Origin: Actinoplanes utahensis
GTDB taxonomy: Bacteria > Actinomycetota > Actinomycetes > Mycobacteriales > Micromonosporaceae
Direction of reading: 5' to 3'
Assembly: GCF_016862455.1 (NCBI RefSeq)
Contig: NZ_BOMZ01000035.1
Span: forward strand, 96,089 to 160,088
Length of the DNA stretch: 64,000 bases
Shown: positions 26,809 to 34,900 of the stretch, one piece after another
Position numbering within the stretch: the stretch's first letter is position 1
Layout of the letters: every line of letters starts with the position of its first letter
Position numbers and translations under genes: made by a program
Notes under the pieces: model-generated
The model's database searches: none
Seen by the model: the letters and a program-made list of their open reading frames with translations, nothing else
What the model was told of the DNA's origin: nothing

Positions 26809-27090
26809 CTACCTGCTCAGGTAGTCGATGAAGGCGGCGCGCAGCAACGGCTCCTGGGCGCCGAGGTCGCGGCCCTCGAACTCACGCCACAGGGCGACCG
26901 CCTCGTCCACCGTCGGCCCGATCGAGTTGGGCGCGCCGTCGAGGGAGGCGGCGTCCCCGGCGTCCGGCAGGTGCCGCAGCACCGACCAGAAGAAGGCGAC
27001 GTCGCGGTTGGCCCGGGCCTTGGCGAAGGCCTGCTCCCGCAGCGACTCGGTGGGCAGGGCGTCCAGTTCGGCAAAGCTGGGCGAGGTCAT
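26809..27090 (-). CDS. Conserved hypothetical protein, ~93 aa
   Basis: A small acidic helical protein (FAELDALPTESLREQAFAKA, DVAFFWSVLRHLPDAGDA, DEAVALWREFEGRD). No transmembrane segment and no recognised domain. ATG 27090 was chosen; ATG 27102 would add four residues. It starts just after the stop of the permease-like gene, so the two are likely one transcript. Confidence 0.6.
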   Translation of the reverse strand: MTSPSFAELDALPTESLREQAFAKARANRDVAFFWSVLRHLPDAGDAASLDGAPNSIGPTVDEAVALWREFEGRDLGAQEPLLRAAFIDYLSR

Positions 27091-27105
27091 GCCGGAAAGC
27101 ATAGA

Positions 27106-28344
27106 TCAGCGGTTGACGCCCCACGGGCCATCGTCCCAACGGTCGCTGCGCGGCGCGGGGGTGGCGGGCGTGTTCCAGGTCTCCGGCAGGGTGGGCGACC
27201 AGTTCGCGGCGGCGGTGGAGGCGGCGGCGTTCCACTCCTCGCCGGCTCCGGGGGTGTACGGGCTGCCGTACGACTCGACGAACCGGGTCACCACCAAGCC
27301 GGCGGCGCACAGGGCGGCGGCGATGGCGAACAGCGCGATGTCCAGGCCGCGAAGCTCCTCGTATCGCAGGAAGAGGGTCACGGCGGTGACCGCGAACAGG
27401 GTGCCGAAGATCCCGCCGCGACGTCCGTACGCGCTGGTGCCACCGAGCAGGGCCAGACCGAACGCGATGCCGGTCCACTCCAGGCCGGTCGCCGGGGCGA
27501 TCGGGCCGGCCGACTGGGCGGCGATCAGCACCCCCGCGCCGGCCGCGAAGATCGTGGAGAACAACAGCGCGAGCACGGCCGGGACCGCGGCGGCGGCACC
27601 CCGGCGACGGGCCGGGTCGGTGACCGGGCGCATCCGGCCGACGAAGCGGCGCACCGGCGGGACCGCGCCCAGCACCGCACCGAGGATCGCCAACAGCACG
27701 AACCCGCCGAACAGCAGGAACGCCTTGCCGGTCGGGTCCCAGTCGCCCTGCACCTCGACCGGTGCGGGCCGCAGTTGGATGTAGACGATGACGCCGAGCG
27801 CGCCGGCCAGGCTCGCCGTCCAGGCGGGTACGTGCAGCAGGAGCACCACGACCGCGAGGGTCAGTCCACCGGCCCCCGCGATGATCAGGCCCGGCAGGAG
27901 CGCCTGAGCCAGGCCCTCGTCGCCGTTCTCCGCGTAGTGCAGGGCGGCGGCCAGGGCGATCGAGCCGACCGCGAGATTGGGGACGCCGGCCCGCAGGGTG
28001 AGGCCGGCGCCGAGCGCGAGCAGGCCGATCGCGGCGCCGGTGACCAGCAGCGTGTCGAGGCCGGGGCGCTGCAGGGCCGCCGCGTCCTCGCGGAACAGCA
28101 GGAAGCCGATGACGCCCGCGGCGACCAGCAGCATGACCTCCCAGCCGAGGTGGATGCCGAGCCGGTCGCGCCCGTCCTCCTCGGCGGCCGGGAGGGCGCC
28201 GGTGGTGGTCACCGGGTTGCGCAGGGACTGGTCGAGCGTGTTACCGGCGGTGTCGTCGTACTGCACGCGGCGCCGGTAGGCGGCCGGATCGGTCTCGGTC
28301 GTCTCGTCACCGGGCCGGCGGAAGGTGGTCTCGTCGTACGACAT
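27106..28344 (-). CDS. Polytopic membrane protein resembling ABC permease
   Basis: This is a 412-aa protein with about 10 transmembrane segments after a roughly 65-residue hydrophilic N-terminus and before a Pro/Trp-rich tail. The segment AGVPNLAVGSIALAAAL resembles the substrate-binding loop of RbsC-type sugar/branched-chain permeases (BPD_transp_2). No ATPase or binding protein gene is adjacent, so it is either an orphan permease or a relic with another role. GGAGG precedes ATG 28344 by eight bases. Confidence 0.65.
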   Translation of the reverse strand: MSYDETTFRRPGDETTETDPAAYRRRVQYDDTAGNTLDQSLRNPVTTTGALPAAEEDGRDRLGIHLGWEVMLLVAAGVIGFLLFREDAAALQRPGLDTLLVTGAAIGLLALGAGLTLRAGVPNLAVGSIALAAALHYAENGDEGLAQALLPGLIIAGAGGLTLAVVVLLLHVPAWTASLAGALGVIVYIQLRPAPVEVQGDWDPTGKAFLLFGGFVLLAILGAVLGAVPPVRRFVGRMRPVTDPARRRGAAAAVPAVLALLFSTIFAAGAGVLIAAQSAGPIAPATGLEWTGIAFGLALLGGTSAYGRRGGIFGTLFAVTAVTLFLRYEELRGLDIALFAIAAALCAAGLVVTRFVESYGSPYTPGAGEEWNAAASTAAANWSPTLPETWNTPATPAPRSDRWDDGPWGVNR

Positions 28345-28482
28345 GGTCCGCGCCTCCTTACGCCTCCACGAGCGGTTCGAGACGCACGCTACTCCGGCTG
28401 TGACCCGCCCGCCGTTAAGCATACGGATACGAGAAGGACACAGTTCAGAGCGTAAATCTGTTCGATGTTCATCAACAGATGG

Positions 28483-28998
28483 TCACCGCCGGGTGTTCGG
28501 CCGGCCCGAGTCGTCGTCCTCCCGGTCGTCCCGCTCCGGCACCCGGCAGGCCCGCTCCAGCCAGAGCGCGGCGGCGATCAGCGCGACCGCGGCGACGAGG
28601 GTGGCGCCGGCCACCGGCACCCCGTTGGCGGCCTCGTCGGTCGGCTCCAGCAGCAGCCAGACGAGCAACCCCGCGGAGAAGCCACCGGAGAGCGCGCCGA
28701 CCAGAGAGGACGCCTTGGCCAGCGCCGCGAACCGGGCCACGGCGAGCGGCTGCACCGGCGGCGCACCGGGTTTGCGCTGGATGCGGGCACTGGTGTTCTG
28801 CGCCAGATAGGCCTCGGCGATGGCGAGCACGGCCAGCACGCCCGCGCCGGTCCACGGCAGCGGGGAGATCTTGTAGAACAGGTCGTTGGTGGAGATCAGC
28901 AGCCAGCCCACGGCGGCCGCCGCCAACGCGGCCACCACCAGCGACGAGGCGCTCGTCGGCCGCAGCGAGGGATGCGGGTTTCCATGGTCAGCGCTCAC
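28483..28998 (-). CDS. DUF3180 membrane protein
   Basis: This is a 171-aa protein with four predicted helices in two pairs (ASSLVVAALAAAAVGWLLI, TGAGVLAVLAIAEAYLA, LVGALSGGFSAGLLVWLLLE, AGATLVAAVALIAAALWLE). DUF3180 proteins follow folK in most actinobacterial folate clusters (Rv3605c). The GTG at 28998 overlaps the folK stop (GTGA). Function unknown. Confidence 0.82.
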   Translation of the reverse strand: MSADHGNPHPSLRPTSASSLVVAALAAAAVGWLLISTNDLFYKISPLPWTGAGVLAVLAIAEAYLAQNTSARIQRKPGAPPVQPLAVARFAALAKASSLVGALSGGFSAGLLVWLLLEPTDEAANGVPVAGATLVAAVALIAAALWLERACRVPERDDREDDDSGRPNTRR

Positions 28999-29516
28999 GC
29001 CATCGACTCTAACGACAGGTCCGGGCGCGGGCTCACCCCGGCGATGTCCGCCGCCACCTCCGGCGTGCCGAGCAGGGCGGCGACCGATCCGTGCCCGGGT
29101 AGATCGGCGTCCGGCTGCATCTCGTGCCACGGCACCAGCACGAAGGCGCGCAGGTGGGCGCGCGGATGCGGCAGCGTCAGCTCGGGGTCGTCGCTGACCA
29201 CCGGTTCGCCGTCCCACACCGCGATCACGTCGACGTCCAGGGTGCGCGGCCCGAAACGGCGCTCCGGGTCGCGGACCCGCCCCTCGGCCGATTCGCACGC
29301 CTGGGCACGGGTCAGCCATTCCCGGGCGGTCACGGTGGGATCGTCCACCAGGACCACGGCATTGAGGTACGGCGGCTGCGCGCTGTCGCCCCAGGGAGGT
29401 GTCTCATAGACCCCGGAGACGCGTACGACACTCGTGCCCAGCCGCGCGACGGCGGCGCGCAGGTACGCGAGACGGTCACCGAGGTTGCCCCCGATGGACA
29501 GGAGCGCCCGGGTCAC
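28995..29516 (-). CDS. folK: 6-hydroxymethyl-dihydropterin pyrophosphokinase
   Basis: This is a 173-aa enzyme that transfers pyrophosphate from ATP to hydroxymethyl-dihydropterin in folate synthesis. Signatures: SIGGNLGDRLAYLRAA, VYETPPWGDSAQPPYLNAVV and the kinase motif RRFGPRTLDVDVIAV. The GTG start at 29516 overlaps the folB stop (GTGA), so the folB-folK-DUF3180 genes form a coupled chain. Confidence 0.96.
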   Translation of the reverse strand: MTRALLSIGGNLGDRLAYLRAAVARLGTSVVRVSGVYETPPWGDSAQPPYLNAVVLVDDPTVTAREWLTRAQACESAEGRVRDPERRFGPRTLDVDVIAVWDGEPVVSDDPELTLPHPRAHLRAFVLVPWHEMQPDADLPGHGSVAALLGTPEVAADIAGVSPRPDLSLESMA

Positions 29517-29875
29517 GAGTGGCTCCGGCGCAGGGTGACCGCCACGTCGGCGAACTCGTGCGGGATCGGGGCCTGCGGTTTGTGCACGGTCACCTCGGCG
29601 GACGTGACACGTTCGTCGGCGAGGCAGACGTCCAGGAGCCGGTCGGCGAGCCGTTCCAGCAGATTGACCGGTTCGCCGGTGAGAACGGCGACCAGGCGGC
29701 CGGCGAGCTCGCCGTAGTGGACGGTGTCCGTCACGTCGTCACTGGCGGCGGCCGGCCCCAGGTCGAGGTCCAGGGTCACGTCGACGACGAAGTCCTGACC
29801 CTGCTCGCGCTCGAAGTCGTAGACGCCGTGATGGCCACGGGCACGCAGGCCGGTGAGTGTGATGCGTCCGGTCAT
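29513..29875 (-). CDS. folB: Dihydroneopterin aldolase
   Basis: This is a 120-aa aldolase that converts dihydroneopterin to hydroxymethyl-dihydropterin. TLTGLRARGHHGVYDFEREQGQ and VNLLERLADRLLD, HKPQAPIP are family hallmarks. GGGGAG precedes ATG 29875, which overlaps the stop of a 38-codon open frame running through the folP-folB repeat array (ATGA). Confidence 0.96.
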   Translation of the reverse strand: MTGRITLTGLRARGHHGVYDFEREQGQDFVVDVTLDLDLGPAAASDDVTDTVHYGELAGRLVAVLTGEPVNLLERLADRLLDVCLADERVTSAEVTVHKPQAPIPHEFADVAVTLRRSHS

Positions 29876-29988
29876 TTCTTCTCCCCTTGTCGTGGGAGCG
29901 GGAGGCCCGCGGCTTCAGATGGAGTCGGGAGGCCCGCGGCTCTTGGCGGCGGGGCGCTCACGGCTCTCGGTGGAATGGGAACGCTCAC
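29872..29988 (-). CDS. Mini-ORF 2 in folP-folB array (38 aa)
   Basis: GTG 29988 overlaps the stop of mini-ORF 1 (GTGA) and TGA 29872-29874 overlaps the folB ATG (ATGA). The peptide is Pro-rich with a nine-residue repeat of the VPIPPRAVS type, because the DNA period is 27 bp. No domain. It has no Shine-Dalgarno of its own, so it would depend on re-initiation. Confidence 0.33.
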   Translation of the reverse strand: MSVPIPPRAVSAPPPRAAGLPTPSEAAGLPLPRQGEKK

Positions 29989-30067
29989 GGCTCTTGGTGG
30001 AATCGGAACACCCACGGCTTTTGTGGAGTCGGGGCGCTCACGGCTCTTGGTGGGATCGGGGCGCTCA
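29891..30067 (-). repeat. 27-bp tandem array between folP and folB
   Basis: About six full units and one partial: 30035-30061, 30009-30034, 29982-30008, 29955-29981, 29933-29954, 29906-29932 and part of 29891-29905. On the minus strand a unit reads like GTGAGCGCCCCGATCCCACC then AAGAGCC. Units vary by substitution and by 1- or 5-bp deletions. The unit start GTGAGCG matches the sequence at the folP stop codon, so the array appears anchored there. Confidence 0.9.
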
Positions 30068-30068
30068 C
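29985..30068 (-). CDS. Mini-ORF 1 in folP-folB array (27 aa)
   Basis: GTG 30068 overlaps the folP stop (GTGA). The 27-residue Pro-rich peptide starts VSAPIPPRAVSAPTPQ and ends at TGA 29985-29987, which overlaps the GTG of mini-ORF 2. A 1-bp shorter repeat unit causes the frame change between the two ORFs. No independent ribosome-binding site is seen. Confidence 0.33.
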   Translation of the reverse strand: MSAPIPPRAVSAPTPQKPWVFRFHQEP

Positions 30069-30979
30069 GGCGTACCGCCGAAACGGGGTGAGCCGGTGGC
30101 GCGCCAGACCGCGAGCGCGTCGGCGGTCGCACGCACCTCGTGCACCCGCACGCCCCAGGCGCCGGAGGCGACCGCCAGTAGAGAGGTGGCGAGGGTGGCC
30201 GCCTCGCGGCCGCCGACCGGGCGGGGCGTGCCGTCCGGGTCGGCCAGCAGCCGTCCCAGGTAGGTCTTGCGGCTGGCCGCGAAGAGGACCGGGAAGCCCA
30301 GGGCGACGAGCGCGCCGAGATCGGCGCTGAGAGCCCAGTTGTGCTCGGCGAGCTTGGCGAAACCGAGGCCGGGGTCGAGGACGATCATGGCGGGGTCCAC
30401 GCCGGCGGCGATCGCCTCGTCCGCACGGGCCCGCAGCTCGTCGCGGACCTCGGCGACCACGTCCTGGTAGACGGCGAGCTTCTGCATGTCGCGGGAGTGG
30501 CCGCGCCAGTGCATCAGGATCCACGGGCAGCCGGCGGCGGCCGCGACCCGTGCCATGTCCGGATCGGCGAGGCCGCCGGAGACGTCGTTGATCGCCACGG
30601 CGCCCGCGGTGAGCGCCGCTTCGGCGACCGCGGCACGCGTGGTGTCGATACTGACCGGTACGCCCTGGGCGAACAGCCGCTCGATCACCGGCACCACCCG
30701 GGCGATCTCGGTCTCCGCGTCCACCCGCCCGGCTCCCGGCCTGGTGGACTCGCCGCCGACGTCGATGACGTGGGCACCTTCTCGAAAAAGACACACGCCG
30801 TGTCGAACCGCGGCTTCGAGGTCGGTGTATCTACCACCGTCAGAGAACGAATCCGGCGTGACGTTCAGGACACCCATCACCACCGGGTGATCCCGGCGAA
30901 GCAGTTCAGCCCCTGTGAGCTGGGCGTCTGTCGGCGAATTGGACACAGGTGAAGAGTACGGGGCAGCACTGTCTAGCAC
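30065..30979 (-). CDS. folP: Dihydropteroate synthase
   Basis: This is a 304-aa TIM-barrel enzyme that joins hydroxymethyl-dihydropterin pyrophosphate to p-aminobenzoate; it is the sulfonamide target. Diagnostic: VVMGVLNVTPDSFSDGGRY, VIDVGGESTRPGA, INDVSGG, ILMHWRG, DPGLGFAK, FAASRKTYLG. The GTG at 30979 gives 304 aa; GTG 30946 (293 aa) is an equally possible start, and neither has a good Shine-Dalgarno. In most actinobacteria folE lies immediately upstream; here a 15-kb block intervenes, so folP must have its own promoter in 30980-31040. Confidence 0.96.
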   Translation of the reverse strand: MLDSAAPYSSPVSNSPTDAQLTGAELLRRDHPVVMGVLNVTPDSFSDGGRYTDLEAAVRHGVCLFREGAHVIDVGGESTRPGAGRVDAETEIARVVPVIERLFAQGVPVSIDTTRAAVAEAALTAGAVAINDVSGGLADPDMARVAAAAGCPWILMHWRGHSRDMQKLAVYQDVVAEVRDELRARADEAIAAGVDPAMIVLDPGLGFAKLAEHNWALSADLGALVALGFPVLFAASRKTYLGRLLADPDGTPRPVGGREAATLATSLLAVASGAWGVRVHEVRATADALAVWRATGSPRFGGTP

Positions 30980-31043
30980 AGACGTACGATGGATGGTGAC
31001 TGTGATTCACGCAGTCCTTCACCTTGGGTAACGAAACGGGCGC

Positions 31044-31072
31044 TTGTTGCTCGCAAGTACGGGCCGTACTCT
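31044..31072 (+). promoter_or_regulatory. Candidate promoter of the secretion operon
   Basis: TTGTTG at 31044-31049 and TACTCT at 31067-31072 are separated by 17 bp. Transcription would start near 31079 and read into the small ORF at 31118 and the type IV secretion-like genes. Confidence 0.45.
31056..31070. promoter_or_regulatory. Palindrome overlapping the promoter (operator candidate)
   Basis: AGTACGG-G-CCGTACT is a perfect 7+1+7 inverted repeat. It covers the spacer and the first bases of the -10 of the candidate promoter, a position where a bound dimeric repressor would block transcription. No adjacent regulator gene is seen. Confidence 0.4.
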
Positions 31073-31117
31073 TCGGATCTGGGCATCATGAAGTGACCGA
31101 AGAAGGCAGAGACGAGC

Positions 31118-31246
31118 ATGGCAGTGCCCGAACGACTCACTCGACGCGGTGAGTCAGAGGTAGCACCATATGGGCGTTGCCGTACGGCTTCACAACTGCA
31201 GCGTGTCCGTACCCCCCATACCGGACACGGGGAGGTTTACCGATGA
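31118..31246 (+). CDS. Possible small ORF (42 aa) ahead of secretion genes
   Basis: ATG 31118 opens a basic 42-residue peptide (starts MAVPERLTRRGESEVAPYG). Its TGA overlaps the ATG of the pilin-like gene (ATGA). A weak AAGG lies upstream. It has no hydrophobic segment and no recognised domain. It may be a leader peptide, a coupled small gene or chance. Confidence 0.35.
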   Translation: MAVPERLTRRGESEVAPYGRCRTASQLQRVRTPHTGHGEVYR

Positions 31247-31506
31247 TCGCCACCGAGCTCGTCATCCTGGCGGCCGAGCCAGCAGGCACCATCAACACCG
31301 AAGGCATCGTCACCTTCTTCGCGAGCAATGTCGCACCGATCCTGCTCGCGGTCCTCGGCGTGATCTTCATCGGTCGCGCGAGCAAGGGTGAGATCTCCAA
31401 GGTGCTCACCAGCTCGGCGATCGCAATCGTGGGCCTGGCGTTCATCGCCGGAGCGGCCACGCTGTTCTTCGTCGGCGAAAACATCATCGACCTGATCTTC
31501 AACTGA
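31243..31506 (+). CDS. Small two-helix membrane protein, pilin/VirB2-like
   Basis: This is an 87-aa protein with two hydrophobic helices (IVTFFASNVAPILLAVLGVIFIG and SSAIAIVGLAFIAGAATLFFVG) joined by a short basic loop (RASKGEISK), the layout of VirB2/TrbC pilins and TcpD-like subunits. GGGGAGG at 31229-31235 lies seven bases before ATG 31243. First core gene of a block of type IV secretion-like genes. The pilin role is inferred from size, topology and position, not from sequence identity. Confidence 0.6.
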   Translation: MIATELVILAAEPAGTINTEGIVTFFASNVAPILLAVLGVIFIGRASKGEISKVLTSSAIAIVGLAFIAGAATLFFVGENIIDLIFN

Positions 31507-31507
31507 G

Positions 31508-31870
31508 ATGCGGCTCCGGACCGACGACGACATCTACCGGGCGCGCCTGGTCTATCTCGGCCCGCCCGGCTACACCCTGCCCGTGCACCTGCCGTACGCG
31601 CAGTACGGCATGTTCGTCGTCCTCGTGCCGCTCTTCATGGCCATCCACTACCTGATCACGCTGGAGTTCGACCCGTTCCCGGCCTGGGAGATCGCCCTGG
31701 CCATGGTGTCGACGTCCTACGTGTTCCGGCACGTCGACCCCGACCGGCCGGCCCGGGTGGTCATCCGCACCGCGCTCACCGATTGGCGCCGCACCCGCGA
31801 GCCCGCCGTGGAACAGCGCGATCCTCGGCTTGTCGCCACTCGCATCCGGGTCCGGGAGGAGTTGGTATGA
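31508..31870 (+). CDS. PrgI/VirB3-like membrane protein
   Basis: This is a 120-aa protein with one or two helices (GMFVVLVPLFMAIHYLI, AWEIALAMVSTSYVFRHV) and a basic C-terminal tail. PrgI-type proteins are small inner-membrane partners encoded immediately before VirB4 ATPases in Gram-positive conjugation modules, which is the arrangement here. ATG 31508 follows the previous stop by one base. Confidence 0.6.
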   Translation: MRLRTDDDIYRARLVYLGPPGYTLPVHLPYAQYGMFVVLVPLFMAIHYLITLEFDPFPAWEIALAMVSTSYVFRHVDPDRPARVVIRTALTDWRRTREPAVEQRDPRLVATRIRVREELV

Positions 31871-31907
31871 CCAGTTGCCAGGTCGTCCGCGTGTTCGAGG
31901 TCCACGG

Positions 31908-34900
31908 ATGAGCGGAACCCATCCGCACGGGCATCCCCGAGCGGACGCCTCGTCCCGGGACAGGCAGAGTAACGGTGTGCGTTCGGACCACTACTCATCG
32001 CCCGATCCGCTCGACGATGCCGAAGAGTTCGTCACCGCGCCGGGCCACGGCGGAGTCGGCGTCTTCCAGGCGCCTCAGCCGGTGCGCCCGCGGGCCACCG
32101 ACGTGGACACGAACCTCGACATCGACTCACCCTTCCTGGACCTCTTCGGTGGCGCTCCGGCTCCCCGAACGAGTGATCCTTTCCAGTCTGTGCCCACCGC
32201 GCCGGTATCCACACCTCCGGCCGCGGCCCCGATCTCACCGGTCTCCCCAGTCTCCTCACCGGCCACTCCGATCTCCCGGCCGGCCACTCCGATCTCCCGG
32301 CCGGCCGCCCCGATCTCTCCGCCGCCGGCCGTCCCGGCCTCTCCGCCGCCGGCCGCCGCGCCGATTGCGCTGCCGCTGGACTCCGGGCCGCCCGCCACCG
32401 GATGGAACGGTGCTCCCTTCACCCGGGCGCCCGTCGGCCCCGAACCGGACTTCTTCCAGGAGAACGGCCACGCCGCAGCGCCCGCCGCCGACGACGAGTG
32501 GACCGACTTCGACGACTGGCCGCCACAGGCCGGCCGCACCACCCCGGTCCCGCGCTGGGAAACCCCCGCGCCCGCTGTTCCGCCCACTCCCCTGCCGGTG
32601 CCGGTTCCGTCTCCGGCGCCGGAGACGGCGCCCGTCCGTCGCGAGGACCGGGCGCCGGCCAAGCGGAAGGAACGCAAGGAGCCGCGACCGGCCCCGCTGC
32701 GGCCGCAGAAGCTCAAGTTCAAGGACCGGGACCCGTCCATCGAGCTCGCCATCAGCGAGATCGCCGGGCACCTGACGTTCACCCAGAGCACCGTGACGGC
32801 CTGGTACTACCTGCCCGAGGTGCGCTGGGCCTTCCGGCCCGACGCGGAACGCGAGGCGCTGCTCAGCGCCATCTCCGAGCAGTACGCCGGGCTTGCCGGG
32901 TTCCGGCTGCACCTGCGCCGGACCACCCGCCCCTTCCCGGCCGACGAGTGGGCCCGCACCGTCGACTCGTTCACCACCAAACCGCTGCCCGACGTGCACG
33001 GCGGCACCTCCTGGTCCGACCACCTCGTCGCGGCCCAGCGGCACCTGCTCTCGGTGAACCACGCCGAAGGACAGACGTACCTGGGCGTGACGTTCGCCCG
33101 GCGCTCGCTCGGCGACACCTTCTCCGAACGGATCCTGCGCGCCTTCGGCCGCGGCACCAGCGAGAACGAGCGCCGCAAGCTCGGCCGGACCGTCGAACAG
33201 TTCGACGAGGTGCTCAACGCGTTCGGCATGCGTGGCCGGCGGGTCACCCCGCAAGAGCTGGAATGGCTGCTCTACCGGTCGGTGGCGCTGTGCATGGCCC
33301 CGCCCGGGCTGCTCTCCCCGATCACCAACGGACACTGGGAGACCGGCGACCTGCTCGCCCTCACCGAGGCGGTCGAGCGGTACCGGACGCCGTACGGCTC
33401 CACCGTCAAACTCGTCAACCGGATGTCCGGGGAGGAACGCCACGTCGCCGTCCTCTCCGTCGGCCGGATGGAGCCGCTGGAGATCCCGGAGAAACACGAG
33501 CCGTGGATGCACTTCCACGAGCGGCTCCCCTGGCCGATGGAGCTCTCCTCCCGGATCGACATCCTCGGCTCCAACAGCTCGTTCAAGAACCTCGAGCACC
33601 GGCTCCGGATGATCCGGTCCCAGCAGCTCGACTACGCCGAACACGGCATCGACGCCCCGCCCGAACTGGAACGGCTCGCCAAACGGGCACTCCACATCGG
33701 CGACGAGATGACCACCGGACTGCCCACCGACTCCGCCCGGGCGCACGGCTGGCACCGGATCGCGGTCGGCGGCGCCACCCGCGAGGAATGCCTGGAACGT
33801 GCCCGGCGGCTGATCCAGCTCTACTCCCGGGAACTGCGGATCTCCCTGCAACACCCGAAGAACCAGGACCAGCTGGCCCGCGAGTTCATCCCCGGCGAGC
33901 CGATCGCCAACACCGGCTACGTGCGGCGGATGCCGGTCAAACTGCTGGCCGCGGCCCTGCCCCAGGCGGCGTCCACGGTCGGCGACCGGCGCGGCGACCT
34001 GATCGGGCGGACGGCCGGCACATGCCGCCGGCCCGTCTTCCTCGACCTGCACTTCCCGATGGAGGTACGGGAACGCTCCGGGCTCGGCGTGTTCGTGGCC
34101 GAACCCGGCGGTGGCAAGTCGACGCTGATGGGCGCCCTCGGCTACCTCAACGCCCGGCGCGGTGTCCAGGTGACCCTGCTCGACCCGTCCGGGCCACTCG
34201 CCCGGCTGTGCCAGATGCCGGAACTACGGCCGTACAGCCGGGTCCTCAACCTGACCGGATCGGAACAGGGGACGCTCGCGCCGTACTCGCTGATCCCGAC
34301 ACCGGTCCGCGGTGAGTTCCCGACCGGGCCGGCCGGCGACCGCGAATACGAGATCGCCGTCTCCAACGCCCGCGCCGAACGACGGATGCTCGTCCAGGAC
34401 ATCTGCTCGATGCTGGTGCCGCCCCAGGTCGCCAAGGAAGCATCCACCGCGACCCTGCTACGGCACGCCGTGCGGCAGGTGCCCGCCGAGGAGACATCGA
34501 CGCTCGACGACGTCGTCCGTACCCTCCAAGGTCTCGACGACGACGAGGGCAAGGAGCTCGCCAACCTGCTCCTCGACACCGCCGAGATGCCACTCGCCCT
34601 GCTCTTCTTCGGCCACCCGCCGCAGCACCTGCTCGGCGCCGACGCGGCCCTCACCGTGATCACGATGGCCGGCCTCCGCCTGCCCGACCTCAAGATCGAA
34701 CGGGAGTACTGGTCCGCCGAGGAATCCCTCGCCCTGCCGATGCTGCACACCGCACACCGGCTCGCGGTCCGGCGCTGCTACGGCGGCTCGATGTCATCCC
34801 GCAAGATGGTCGGCCTGGACGAGGCCCACTTCATGGAAGGCTGGCGCTCCGGCCGGTCGTTCCTGGTCCGCCTCGCCCGCGACTCCCGCAAATGGAACCT

